Of a stretch of 64,000 nt of DNA, positions 29,225 to 39,194 are shown piece after piece. Position 1 is the first letter of the stretch, and every line of letters starts with the position of its first letter. Source of the DNA: Betaproteobacteria bacterium. GTDB lineage: Bacteria; Pseudomonadota; Gammaproteobacteria; Burkholderiales; Usitatibacteraceae. The notes beneath the pieces were generated by a model. That model worked only from the letters and a program-made list of their open reading frames with translations, was not told where the DNA came from and did no database searches. The stretch is taken from the NCBI GenBank assembly GCA_016708825.1, contig JADJEZ010000002.1:186001-250000 (forward strand), given 5' to 3'. Both the position numbers and the translations under genes were made by a program.

Positions 29225-30261
29225 GGATGGTGCTCCTTGCTCCAGCGATTGCGGATACCTGCGAGGCCCTCGGTGCCATCGAGCAGCAGCGAGCGGGCGA
29301 AGCCGCGCACGAATTCGCGTGCAGCCGCGTCGGTGAGGTATTCGACCGGGGACTTCCCGTCGACGCGCGCGAGGAGCATCGCGGCGAGCAGGCGGCTCGC
29401 GCGCGCCTCCAGGCGCCCCGCCGGTTCCCAGTCCACGCCTTCGAGGTAGGCCGCGGCGAACGCGTCGTAGCAGGCCAGGTAGCCCGCGGCGGCATCGGGC
29501 CGGAAGGCGCACTTGAGCAGCAGGTGGTTGAGGCAGAAGGCGGTGTCGAACGCGGGGTCGCCGTACCACGCGCACTCCGCATCGAGCAGCACCGGGCCGC
29601 CCTGCCCCGCCAGGATGTTCTTCGGGCTCACGTCGCCGTGCACCAGTGCCAGCCGCGTGCTCGCGGTCTCGTCGATGATCTCCTGCAGGACGGCCGCGCG
29701 ATCGGGATGCGCAATGGCGGCCGCGCCGAAGTAGGGATCCAGGCGCAGGGCGTGGAAGTTCGCGTCGTTCGCGAAGTCCCGCGCGCAGGCCTCGTCCCGC
29801 GCCGTGGCGTGGTGAATGCTCGCGAGCGCGCGGGCGACCGCGCCGGCCATCGCCGGATCCGCGTGCCCCGCGAGGAGCTGCGCCTTCCACACCGGGTTGG
29901 CGGCCGGCTCGAGGTAGGCCATCGCGAAGGTCCACGCCCCGGGATCCTCGCCGAGGATGGCGGGAACCAGGCCCGGCACCACGCGATCGGCAAGCCGCAT
30001 CCAGGCGACCTCGGCGCGGTTGCGCTCCAGGGGCGCCAGCCACTCGGCGGCGACCTTCAGCTGCGCGAGCGCCTTCTTCAGGCACAGCGTCCCGCCCGCG
30101 GTGTCGACGCGCACGATGCGCGAGGAGACGCCTCCGGCGAGCGGCGTGAACACGGGCGTCTCGCCATCGGCCACGAGCCCCATCCTCGCGAGCGACGCCG
30201 AAAGCGCGCGCACCTCGTCGGGCGGAAGCGTCTCGGCCGCGGGGCCGGGCTTTGCCGTCAC
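29221..30261 (-). CDS. Aminoglycoside/choline-kinase-like phosphotransferase (APH family)
   Basis: About 346 residues of the protein-kinase-like APH/ChoK fold. Key residues are RIVRVDTAGGTLCLKKAL (ATP-binding lysine), LALVHGDVSPKNILA (catalytic HGD-x2-PxN) and PVLLDAECAWYGDPAFDTA (metal-binding DxE in place of D-x-D). The substrate is a small alcohol or amine, not identifiable from sequence. The GTG start overlaps the stop of the CDF gene (GTGA), and its own stop overlaps the enolase-like ATG. The tight coupling suggests that the kinase and the enolase-like enzyme act on the same metabolite. Confidence 0.9.
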   Translation of the reverse strand: MTAKPGPAAETLPPDEVRALSASLARMGLVADGETPVFTPLAGGVSSRIVRVDTAGGTLCLKKALAQLKVAAEWLAPLERNRAEVAWMRLADRVVPGLVPAILGEDPGAWTFAMAYLEPAANPVWKAQLLAGHADPAMAGAVARALASIHHATARDEACARDFANDANFHALRLDPYFGAAAIAHPDRAAVLQEIIDETASTRLALVHGDVSPKNILAGQGGPVLLDAECAWYGDPAFDTAFCLNHLLLKCAFRPDAAAGYLACYDAFAAAYLEGVDWEPAGRLEARASRLLAAMLLARVDGKSPVEYLTDAAAREFVRGFARSLLLDGTEGLAGIRNRWSKEHHP

Positions 30262-31160
30262 GGTGCCGGCCCTTCGCTTTCCTCCCAGCTGCGCGGGTCC
30301 TCGATGGCCTCGAGGTGGGTGAGCACCTCGACGTGCGGCAGCGCCTTCTCTATTTCCTGCTCGAGGCGGTGGGCGAGGTCGTGGCCGTCGTGCACGCTCA
30401 TGGAGCCCGGGACGAGGATGTGCACGTCGACGAAGCTCTTCGGGCCCGCGGCGCGCGTGCGCAGGCGATGGAAATGCCCGCCCAGGGGCTTCAGCTGCTC
30501 CAGCACGGCGACGATGATCTCGCGCTCGGACTCGGGAATCGCGCGGTCCATGAGCCCGTGGAAGGAGCGGTAGATGAGCTTGCCCCCCGTCCACAGGATG
30601 TGCAGCGCCACGGCGATGGCGATCACGGGGTCGAGGATGAGCCAGCCCGAGAAATGCACGACCGCGACGCCGACGATCACGCCGGCGGTGGTCCACACGT
30701 CGGTGAGGAGATGGTGCGCGTCCGCCTCCAGCGTGATCGAGCGGTGCTCGCGCGCGCCCTTGAGCAGGAACCAGCCGCAAAGGAGGTTCGCGCCGGCCGC
30801 CAGCACCGACAGGGCGAGTCCCAGCCCCACCTGCTCGAGGGGCCGGGGCGCCATGAGCCGCGGCACCGCGCTCCAGATGATCGCCGCAGCGGCCACGAAG
30901 ATGAGCGCGCCCTCGATCCCGCTCGAGAAGTATTCCGCCTTCTGGTGGCCGAAGTTGTGGTCCTCGTCCTCGCCGACCTGCGCGTAGGACAGCGCCACCA
31001 GCGCCACCAGCGCCGCCGCGAGGTTGACACCCGATTCGAGGGCGTCGGAGAGCAGGCCCACGGAGCCCGTGAGGAGCCACGCGCCGGTCTTCAACGCCAT
31101 GGTGACGAGCGAGGTCGCCACCGAGAACAGGATGTAGAAGATCGGCGAGCGGGCGCTCAT
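30258..31160 (-). CDS. Cation diffusion facilitator (CDF) family transporter
   Basis: 300 residues. Six hydrophobic segments with the CDF metal sites are present: LLSDALESGVNLAAA in TM2 (family HSxxD changed to S-D-x2-E-S), the FGHQKAEYFSSGIEGA loop, EADAHHLLTDVWTT in TM5 (HxxxD), and a C-terminal cytoplasmic domain (SFVDVHILVPGSMSVHDGHD, HVEVLTHLEAIED). It should export a divalent metal such as Zn, Fe, Mn or Co in exchange for protons; the metal is not predictable from sequence. The ATG overlaps the LysR stop by four bases. Confidence 0.92.
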   Translation of the reverse strand: MSARSPIFYILFSVATSLVTMALKTGAWLLTGSVGLLSDALESGVNLAAALVALVALSYAQVGEDEDHNFGHQKAEYFSSGIEGALIFVAAAAIIWSAVPRLMAPRPLEQVGLGLALSVLAAGANLLCGWFLLKGAREHRSITLEADAHHLLTDVWTTAGVIVGVAVVHFSGWLILDPVIAIAVALHILWTGGKLIYRSFHGLMDRAIPESEREIIVAVLEQLKPLGGHFHRLRTRAAGPKSFVDVHILVPGSMSVHDGHDLAHRLEQEIEKALPHVEVLTHLEAIEDPRSWEESEGPAP

Positions 31161-32098
31161 CGCGCGCTCCGGGCCCGGGCGGGCTTCACGGCATCGCGCC
31201 CGATCAACGCCTCGCCGTGTTCCAGCACGAAGCGCTCGAAAGCCTGCGCGATCCGGGGCAGGCGCCGGTCGCGCCGGCGCACCACGTACCACTGGCGCAT
31301 CACGGGGAATCCCTCCACGTCCACGATCACGAGGCTACCGAGTGCCACCTCCTGGCGCAATGCGTGCGCCGAAAGGAACCCCACGCCGAGCCCGGCCGCC
31401 GCCGCCTGCTTGATGGTCTCGTTGCTCGCGATCTCCATCTCGATCCGCGGGACGAGCCCGGCTTCCGCGAAGGCCTGGTCCATCGCGAGGCGCGTGGCCG
31501 AGCCCGGTTCGCGGGTGAGGAGCGGCTCCGCGGCGATTCGCGCGAGCGCGACGCGGCGCTTGCCGGCCAGGGGATGGTCCGGGGCGGCGGCGATGACGTG
31601 CGGGTGAGGGGCGAAGGCCGTGGCCTCGTGCCCCGGCTCGGTCGGCGGATGGCTCATCACCGCGAGGTCGATCTCGTGGGCCGCGAGGCGCGCGAGGAGC
31701 TCGTCGCGGTTCTGCACCGTGAGCCGCACGCGGATGCCGGGGTGATCGCGCCGGAACGCGGCCACGATCCACGGGAAGAAATGGTCGCCTGCATTGATGA
31801 CGGCCACGTCCAGGCGCCCCCGCGCGAGGGAATCGAGTTCCGCGATGGCTTCCTCGGCGCCGCGGATGTGGCCGAGGATGCCGCGTGCGTGCAGGAGCAC
31901 TTCCTCGCCTTCCGGCGTGAGCTTCAGGCGCCGGCCGGCGCGCTCGAAGAGCGCCGCCCCGGCGTGGCCCTCGAGCTGCTTCACCTGGATCGACACGGCC
32001 GGCGGCGTGAGGTGCAGCTCCTCCGCCGCGCGGGTGAGCGAGAGGTGGCGGGCGGCGCTTTCGAAGACGCGCAGCTGGCGCAGGGTGGCGTTCCGCAT
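31157..32098 (-). CDS. LysR-type transcriptional regulator (CbbR-like)
   Basis: 313 residues. The N-terminal winged helix-turn-helix reads LRQLRVFESAARHLSLTRAA, then ELHLTPPAVSIQVKQLEGH, closely resembling CbbR-type LysR regulators. A substrate-binding domain follows (LDVAVINAGDHFFPWIVAAF, EIDLAVMSHPP, IKQAAAAGLGVGFLSAHAL). It is the first gene of the operon LysR-CDF-APH-enolase and is divergent from a small unknown gene. A perfect 16-base palindrome overlaps its start codon. Autoregulation and control of the operon are likely (inference). Confidence 0.93.
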   Translation of the reverse strand: MRNATLRQLRVFESAARHLSLTRAAEELHLTPPAVSIQVKQLEGHAGAALFERAGRRLKLTPEGEEVLLHARGILGHIRGAEEAIAELDSLARGRLDVAVINAGDHFFPWIVAAFRRDHPGIRVRLTVQNRDELLARLAAHEIDLAVMSHPPTEPGHEATAFAPHPHVIAAAPDHPLAGKRRVALARIAAEPLLTREPGSATRLAMDQAFAEAGLVPRIEMEIASNETIKQAAAAGLGVGFLSAHALRQEVALGSLVIVDVEGFPVMRQWYVVRRRDRRLPRIAQAFERFVLEHGEALIGRDAVKPARARSAR

Positions 32099-32147
32099 TA
32101 AGTGATCACTTAATCAAAACCAAAGTTCATTTTACTTTTACTTAAGT
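32098..32147. promoter_or_regulatory. AT-rich operator/promoter region between LysR and the divergent 92-aa gene
   Basis: TTAAGTGATCACTTAA at 32098-32113 is a perfect 16-base palindrome, and a second ACTTAAGT palindrome lies at 32140-32147. This short AT-rich island stands out against GC-rich surroundings. The first palindrome touches the LysR start codon, which would suit autorepression. No clear -35/-10 pair was assigned. Confidence 0.55.
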
Positions 32148-32195
32148 CTTTCCGCGAGTACCGTGGATCCCGACGACCATACGGAGGGAATTGCC

Positions 32196-32474
32196 ATGGA
32201 CCTGAGCCAGCCTGCGCGCACCGCGCCCACCGGCCGGGAGGCGCTGAACGCGGCCTTCTGGGACCTGGGCCTGCGCTTCGAGTGGGACGAGGCCACCTGG
32301 GGCGTGCTGGTCGAGATGGAGGACCTCCCGTCGCAGATCGCCTATTACCTCGAGCATTGGCAGCCGCATCTCCTCGCCGTCTACGAGCCCGCGTTCCTCG
32401 CGAGCCTCGTGGAAAGCCGGCTCGCCGTCCCGACCGGATCGCGCATGGGGATGGAGGCGATGTCGCGCGCCTGA
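32196..32474 (+). CDS. Small protein of unknown function, divergent from LysR
   Basis: 92 residues. The ATG at 32196 is preceded by a strong ribosome-binding site GGAGGG at 32183-32188; a GTG eleven codons upstream has none. The protein is acidic, with tryptophan-rich stretches (FEWDEATWGVLVEMEDLP, AYYLEHWQPHLLAVYEPAF) and no signal peptide or membrane segment. I do not recognise a family. It shares the palindromic intergenic region with the LysR regulator and may be its regulated partner. Confidence 0.65.
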   Translation: MDLSQPARTAPTGREALNAAFWDLGLRFEWDEATWGVLVEMEDLPSQIAYYLEHWQPHLLAVYEPAFLASLVESRLAVPTGSRMGMEAMSRA

Positions 32475-32493
32475 AGCCTCGCGCCCGCCCCGC

Positions 32494-34470
<1,977 letters not shown>

Positions 34471-34643
34471 GGCGATTCCGGATCCGGGCACTGCCGGCGC
34501 AAGCGCCGTGCCCTGCTTTCGTGGACGTCATCCGGATGCGATCACGTCATCGCCGGGAAGGCGATGGCGCCATTCTCTCAAGCCGCAACGCCCCCCGCAA
34601 ACCCGGGGGCGCGACGGCGCCGCGGCCGCCCAGGCCGCCGGGG

Positions 34644-35384
34644 CTACTGCTCGAAGCGGTTCACCAGCTGCAGCACGGCCTCTTCGATCGCCGCGCGCAG
34701 GGCGCTATCCGCGCCTTCCGCCCGCCGCTGCTGCACCTGCACGTCGGGCGCGTAGGGCAGGTGCCTGCCGCGTTGCGCCATGATCGACCCGAGGAGGCTG
34801 CCCACGCCGCTCACGCTCACTTCGCCGGCGTCGATGGCCTTGCGCACGACGATGGCGTCGAGGATGTCGCCGGTGGCCGCATCGACCACGCGAACGTCGA
34901 TCGCGATCGAATCGCGGTTCGTCGCCCCGCCCACCTGCATGCCCCCGATGCTCACGCCGCCGGAGCTCTGCGACTCGCCCGGGTTGGCCTCGGAGACGGT
35001 GCCCTCGAAGATGAACCGCGCGCCGCGCAACTGCTTCTGCGCGGCGGTGCCGCTCGCGTACCCCCCCTGCTGCAACTGTTTCTCGCGCAAGACGCCCTCC
35101 GCGAGCCGCGAGCGCTCGACCACGCGGAACCGGCCGCTCTGCACCAGCGCCGTCTTGAACATGTCGGTCGCCGCGCGACCGCTCACGTTGGCCAGGCCGG
35201 AGCGGAACTCGTAGATGGTCACCGCGACGCGCTCTCCCTGCGGCCGAGGCAGCCCGCGAAGCGCCCGGCTCCCCGCGGACGAATCCACGACCGCGGGTTC
35301 GACGGCGGGAGCGGCCACCGCGCAACCCAGCAGGGAAAGGCAAAGCGTCACGGCAAGTGAAGTCGCCGCATGCGTCGTTCTCAT
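34644..35384 (-). CDS. CsgG/HfaB-like outer-membrane lipoprotein
   Basis: 246 residues with a signal peptide and probable lipobox (LCLSLLGC), so it is predicted to be lipidated. The body follows the CsgG pattern: VAVTIYEFRSGLANVSGRAA, MFKTALVQSGRFRVVERSRL, GARFIFEGTVSEANPG, IAIDVRVVDAATGDI, and the tail ALRAAIEEAVLQLVNRFE. CsgG forms the curli secretion pore; HfaB works in holdfast attachment. A good ribosome-binding site (AAAGGA) precedes the ATG. It ends a minus-strand run of exported repeat proteins and is the plausible export or anchoring component. Confidence 0.8.
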   Translation of the reverse strand: MRTTHAATSLAVTLCLSLLGCAVAAPAVEPAVVDSSAGSRALRGLPRPQGERVAVTIYEFRSGLANVSGRAATDMFKTALVQSGRFRVVERSRLAEGVLREKQLQQGGYASGTAAQKQLRGARFIFEGTVSEANPGESQSSGGVSIGGMQVGGATNRDSIAIDVRVVDAATGDILDAIVVRKAIDAGEVSVSGVGSLLGSIMAQRGRHLPYAPDVQVQQRRAEGADSALRAAIEEAVLQLVNRFEQ

Positions 35385-35458
35385 GGCATTTCCTTTGCAC
35401 TCGATCATGGAGGTCCCGTGGTGCTCGTCGTGGCGGGCCGCATCGGCATCGCGGCCCG

Positions 35459-38182
35459 TCAGCGGCGTTCGTTCAGGCCGCATTGCTCCACCCGGTTCTG
35501 CTTGCGCATCGTCTCGCAGCGGTCGAATCCGGCGCGCGTCGTGCAGGCGAAGCGCAACGGGGCGCCGCTCGGCCGGCACGAGACCGCGGCGAGCTCGCGC
35601 TGAACTGCGACGAAACCCGGCGTAGCCGCGGCGGGCACGGCTGGCGCGATGCGCGCCGGCGCAGCGGGCGGCGGCGCAATGGGCGGCGGCGCAGCAGGCG
35701 GCGTCAATGCGGACCCGGTCCGGCCGACCGCGCCCCAGTCGGGCGCAGGCGGAGCAGCGGCCCCGGAAGGAGCACGTGCAGGGGCTTGCGGCGCCTGCGC
35801 GGGCGGCAGCCTCGTCGCGGGCGCCACGGAGGACCGCGACTCCGGCACCTGCGGAGTCGCGACTCCGGGCGCTCGCGGGGTCTGCACGGCCGGCAATTGC
35901 GGCGCAGCGACATCGGGTGCCAGGGGAGACTGCACCGCCGGCAAACGCGGCGTGGCGACTCCGGTTGCCCGGGGCGACCGCACCGCCGGCAACGGCGGCG
36001 TGGCGACTCCGGGCGCGCGGGGCGACTGCACCGCCGGCAACTGCGGCGTGGCGACACCGGGCGCGCGCGGAGCCTGCAACGCCGGCAACGGCGGCGCGTG
36101 GAGGCCGGGCAAGGCAGTGCCCTGCGGAAGCCCTGGCGCCGCATCGCCGATCGCCGGCGCCTGCTGCGCGAAAGGCGTTTCCCGCCCGCCGGTGGGGAAC
36201 GGTGCCGATCCGCTCAGCGGCTTGATAGGCGCGCCACCGATCCCGCTCGGCGCGCCCACGCCGATCGCCGCCGGGTTCGCCATCATCGACGGGCTCGTCA
36301 GTCCCGCCGTGGGCTTCGCGAACGGGTCGGGGTCGCCCGGCTTCACCGGCGCGATGTGCGCGCCGACGGACATCGGCATGTCGCTCAACAGCTGGGGCTT
36401 CTCGACATCGGCGACCATCGTCGGGCGGGTAACGCCGTCAATGGTGAGCGAGGCCGAAAGCAGGAAGGTGAACTGCACCGCATCGGCGGACTTGGCCGAC
36501 GCGGCGGCCTCGTCGCTCGCCTTCTTGATGGCACCAAACGAGCTGCTGGCGCCCGCATGCACCAGCAGCGGATCGACCGCATCCACCCCGACGCCCGCGT
36601 ACTTGCCCTGCAGGACGGTGACCGCCGACTTCACTTTCGCGATCCGCGCCGCGTATTCCGGATCGAGCTTCGGCAGCGTGCAGGCGAGGACCTCGGGCGG
36701 CCCCTTCCAGAGCTGCTGGTACTGCTGCTTGCAGAAATGCACTTGCGTGGGCCGCGTGCAGGCGAACTCGACCGGCTTGTTGCTCATGGGTGCCCCGCCG
36801 TCGGGCAGCACGGTCTGGCAGGCGTACTTCGATCCCTTCGACTTGAAGTACGCGTGGATCTTGGCGGCGATCTCCTTGCCGATCGACGCCGTGTTCGCGC
36901 TGCACTGCCCCTCCTGCCCCACGCTCTTCATCAGCCCGACGCACGCCTGGTGCTTGGCGAGCGTGGTGCACGCGAGCTGCTGGCCGAAGGCCGCGCAATA
37001 GTGGGTCTGGGCGTAGCCGCGGAAATGCTTCGCGAACTCGTCGATGTGCTTGTTGAAGACGTCCACCAGGCACCAGTACTCGTTCTTGGTCACGTTCGTG
37101 GCCTTCTGCGCATCGAGCTGCGTCTTCGACGACCCCAGCGTCCGCCACAGCAGCCACCGGTCGACGTGGGCGAAACCGAACTTGGCGCCGAAGTCGTCCA
37201 CCGCGCACCGCGAGACCACGAAGTTTTTGGGATTGGTCTTCTTGGCGCCGTATTCCGCGGTCGCCGCGGAGGCGAGGCTCGTCAACTGCTGCGCGGTCGC
37301 GTACCCCTGGCGCTTCTTGTCGCGCGCCGCGAGCACGTTCTGGAGGATGTCGCCCGTCCAGACGCCTTCCACGGCGCTGGTGAAGATATCCCCCGCCTTC
37401 GAGGCCGCGGCCTTGCTCACGGGGAACTTGATGTTTGCGTACATCGGACAAGGTATGCCGGCCACGGCGGATTTCTCGAGGTTGTCGCGCAGCTTGGGCA
37501 TTGCGAACGCATCCGCCGCCTCGATGGCGTTCAGGCCGTCGGGCTTCACCCGCGGCGCGAACACGCAGGTGTAGGCGATGACTTCCGGCGGCGTCTTCGA
37601 ACCACTGCTGCAACCCCCGAGGCCCAGCGAGCAGCCGACCGACTTGATGCCATCCCATACCGCCCCGCCCACGGAGGCGACGAACTGCGCCACCGCCTTG
37701 CCCGCGTCGAGCAGGCCCTTGCCGATCGCGATCAGGTCCTCGATCAGCCCGCACAGGTCGGCGCCCCCCACGAGGATCTGCGCGACGATGCAGATCGTGG
37801 CCTCGCCCAACTTCGCCACCACACCCCAGTAGTCCTTCTCGCGAAACGCGATGTAGACGTCGAGCAGGTCCCAGAACCACGACGGGATGCCGGCCTGGCT
37901 CGCCGCCTTCTTGCCGAGCGAGGTGTCCTTGAACGTATCGACGCATTTGACGACCTCTACGTCGTTCGAAGCCTTGTCGAGGCAGGTGAAGAGGCCTTTC
38001 GATTCCTCCAGGTCGCTTCCCTTGACCGGCAGGGGGTTCGCGTTGACTTTGTCCAATTCGTTCAGCACCCAGGCGATGTCGTCGATCACGTCGGCCTTCG
38101 CCTGCACCGGCCAGGCGACGAGCAGCATGGCGGCGGCGATCGGGGCAGCGCAGGCGCGCAGGAGTCTTTTCAGCGCGTTCAT
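35459..38182 (-). CDS. Large exported cysteine-rich protein with proline-rich repeats, unknown function
   Basis: About 907 residues with a signal peptide (MNALKRLLRACAAPIAAAML, ending VQAKA). Residues up to about 600 are cysteine-rich, with a helical glycine/alanine segment (ICIVAQILVGGADLCGLI). Three cysteine modules share a form: LACTTLAKHQACVGL with a later QC, FACTRPTQVHFCKQQY, and FACTTRAGFDRCETM with VEQC at the C-terminus. Five 16-residue proline-rich units (LPAVQSPRAPGVATPP type) follow, then further proline-rich low complexity. GGAGG precedes the ATG. I do not recognise a family. It lies between a small exported repeat protein and a CsgG-like lipoprotein, with short gaps. Confidence 0.75.
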   Translation of the reverse strand: MNALKRLLRACAAPIAAAMLLVAWPVQAKADVIDDIAWVLNELDKVNANPLPVKGSDLEESKGLFTCLDKASNDVEVVKCVDTFKDTSLGKKAASQAGIPSWFWDLLDVYIAFREKDYWGVVAKLGEATICIVAQILVGGADLCGLIEDLIAIGKGLLDAGKAVAQFVASVGGAVWDGIKSVGCSLGLGGCSSGSKTPPEVIAYTCVFAPRVKPDGLNAIEAADAFAMPKLRDNLEKSAVAGIPCPMYANIKFPVSKAAASKAGDIFTSAVEGVWTGDILQNVLAARDKKRQGYATAQQLTSLASAATAEYGAKKTNPKNFVVSRCAVDDFGAKFGFAHVDRWLLWRTLGSSKTQLDAQKATNVTKNEYWCLVDVFNKHIDEFAKHFRGYAQTHYCAAFGQQLACTTLAKHQACVGLMKSVGQEGQCSANTASIGKEIAAKIHAYFKSKGSKYACQTVLPDGGAPMSNKPVEFACTRPTQVHFCKQQYQQLWKGPPEVLACTLPKLDPEYAARIAKVKSAVTVLQGKYAGVGVDAVDPLLVHAGASSSFGAIKKASDEAAASAKSADAVQFTFLLSASLTIDGVTRPTMVADVEKPQLLSDMPMSVGAHIAPVKPGDPDPFAKPTAGLTSPSMMANPAAIGVGAPSGIGGAPIKPLSGSAPFPTGGRETPFAQQAPAIGDAAPGLPQGTALPGLHAPPLPALQAPRAPGVATPQLPAVQSPRAPGVATPPLPAVRSPRATGVATPRLPAVQSPLAPDVAAPQLPAVQTPRAPGVATPQVPESRSSVAPATRLPPAQAPQAPARAPSGAAAPPAPDWGAVGRTGSALTPPAAPPPIAPPPAAPARIAPAVPAAATPGFVAVQRELAAVSCRPSGAPLRFACTTRAGFDRCETMRKQNRVEQCGLNERR
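35849..36088. repeat. Five in-frame 48-bp repeats encoding 16-residue proline-rich units
   Basis: Five consecutive 48-bp units encode variants of LPAVQSPRAPGVATPP. The units differ at several codons (LPALQAPR, LPAVRSPRATG, LPAVQSPLAPDVAAPQ, LPAVQTPR). The array therefore looks like a coding repeat under protein-level selection rather than a recent slippage. Confidence 0.85.
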
Positions 38183-38198
38183 GGCGGGCCTCCCGCGC

Positions 38199-38861
38199 TC
38201 AGCGACCGGTCGCCGGAGCGCCGTCGTTCGCAAGCGCCTGGCGCAATTCGCCCACGGTGATGCGGGTCCCGTCGGGCGACTTGAGCACCGTGCCGGCCGG
38301 GCGCTGGAGGATGTCCTTGAAATCCGATTGCGCGGTCACCTTCACGGCCGGGCCCGTGAGGGCGGGACGCTGCGAGCCCGCAGCGGAAAGCTTGCGACCG
38401 AGGCGCTTCTCGACGTAGGGCTGCACGAACCGGAGTTGCGCCACGGTGGCGCGCCGGCCCGACGGCAGCACGACCGTCTCCGAGTCCGGGCGCTTGAGCG
38501 CCTCCGCGAGATCGGCCGCATTGGCCACGCGCCGGCCGGTGGCCGCGGGCGCGATCTTGAGCGCCGCGGGCAGCCGGTTGCCCGTCGCCGCGCGCATCCT
38601 CTGGGCCGTGGCGGTCAGCCGGCGCACGTCCCCCACGCGCAGGCGCCGGCCATCGGACAACTCGACCTGGTCGGTGTCCGGCCGCGCGAGGATCGCGCCA
38701 GGCTTGAGCGTCGGGCTGAACCGGAGGATCTTCGCTTCCGACGCCATCGGGACGTTCTTGTCGCTGGCTTGCGCGTCCGTGAACGTGCTGCACGCGACGA
38801 TCGCCACGGCCATGACGGCCTTCAGCGCCGGGAACGGAAAAGCCTCGAAAGACCTGTTCAT
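38199..38861 (-). CDS. Exported protein with three internal DGRR-type repeats, unknown function
   Basis: 220 residues with a signal peptide (ALKAVMAVAIVACSTFTDAQ). Three copies of a motif of about 23 residues are visible: RPDTDQVELSDGRRLRVGDV, RPDSETVVLPSGRRATVAQL and RPAGTVLKSPDGTRITVGEL, each ending in LR or VRR. AAGGAG precedes the ATG. It ends 16 bases before the ribosome-binding region of the 907-residue protein, so the two are co-transcribed. No known family was recognised; the repeats could be a small beta-strand binding module. Confidence 0.7.
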   Translation of the reverse strand: MNRSFEAFPFPALKAVMAVAIVACSTFTDAQASDKNVPMASEAKILRFSPTLKPGAILARPDTDQVELSDGRRLRVGDVRRLTATAQRMRAATGNRLPAALKIAPAATGRRVANAADLAEALKRPDSETVVLPSGRRATVAQLRFVQPYVEKRLGRKLSAAGSQRPALTGPAVKVTAQSDFKDILQRPAGTVLKSPDGTRITVGELRQALANDGAPATGR

Positions 38862-38953
38862 CGCTGGCTCCTTTCGCCGCGGGGCATGCCGTCGCGGCAT
38901 CGCATTCGATCTCCGGGCGTGCCCGGCACGTCCGTACTGCGGGCTTGCGTGCG

Positions 38954-39133
38954 CTATCGCAGGCCCCGCGCGGGCTTCGCCTCGCCCATCGCCGCGAGTC
39001 CCTGGAGATAGCGGATCAGCTCCCCGAGGCCGCCGAGCTCGCGCCGCTGCCCTTCCTGCTCGACCACGACATGCCACGATCCGTTGCTCACGCACAGATC
39101 GACCTTGAGCGCCTCCGGTCTCTCTTCTTCCAT
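38954..39133 (-). CDS. Small 59-residue protein, unknown function
   Basis: An ATG preceded by AAGGAG at a good distance opens a 59-codon frame with coherent content: ALKVDLCVSNGSWHVVVEQE followed by RELGGLGELIRYLQGLAAMG. It has no signal peptide and no recognised family. It lies between the LNPQPEVPSK repeat gene and the 220-residue repeat gene on the same strand, with typical operon spacing. Confidence 0.6.
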   Translation of the reverse strand: MEEERPEALKVDLCVSNGSWHVVVEQEGQRRELGGLGELIRYLQGLAAMGEAKPARGLR

Positions 39134-39194
39134 TGCCGTTTTCTCCTTATGTGTGCGCCCTGCCGTACGCCGCGTGGCGGTGGTTCGCGCGGCG

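Noticed and set aside
34471..34643. GC-rich segment between the acetoacetyl-CoA synthetase and CsgG-like genes
   Set aside because: It contains GC-rich inverted stretches but no stem followed by a T-tract and no credible reading frame with a ribosome-binding site.
35849..36088. Evenly spaced 48-bp repeats as a possible CRISPR array
   Set aside because: The units are contiguous without unique spacers, stay in frame and encode proline-rich peptide repeats of an exported protein.
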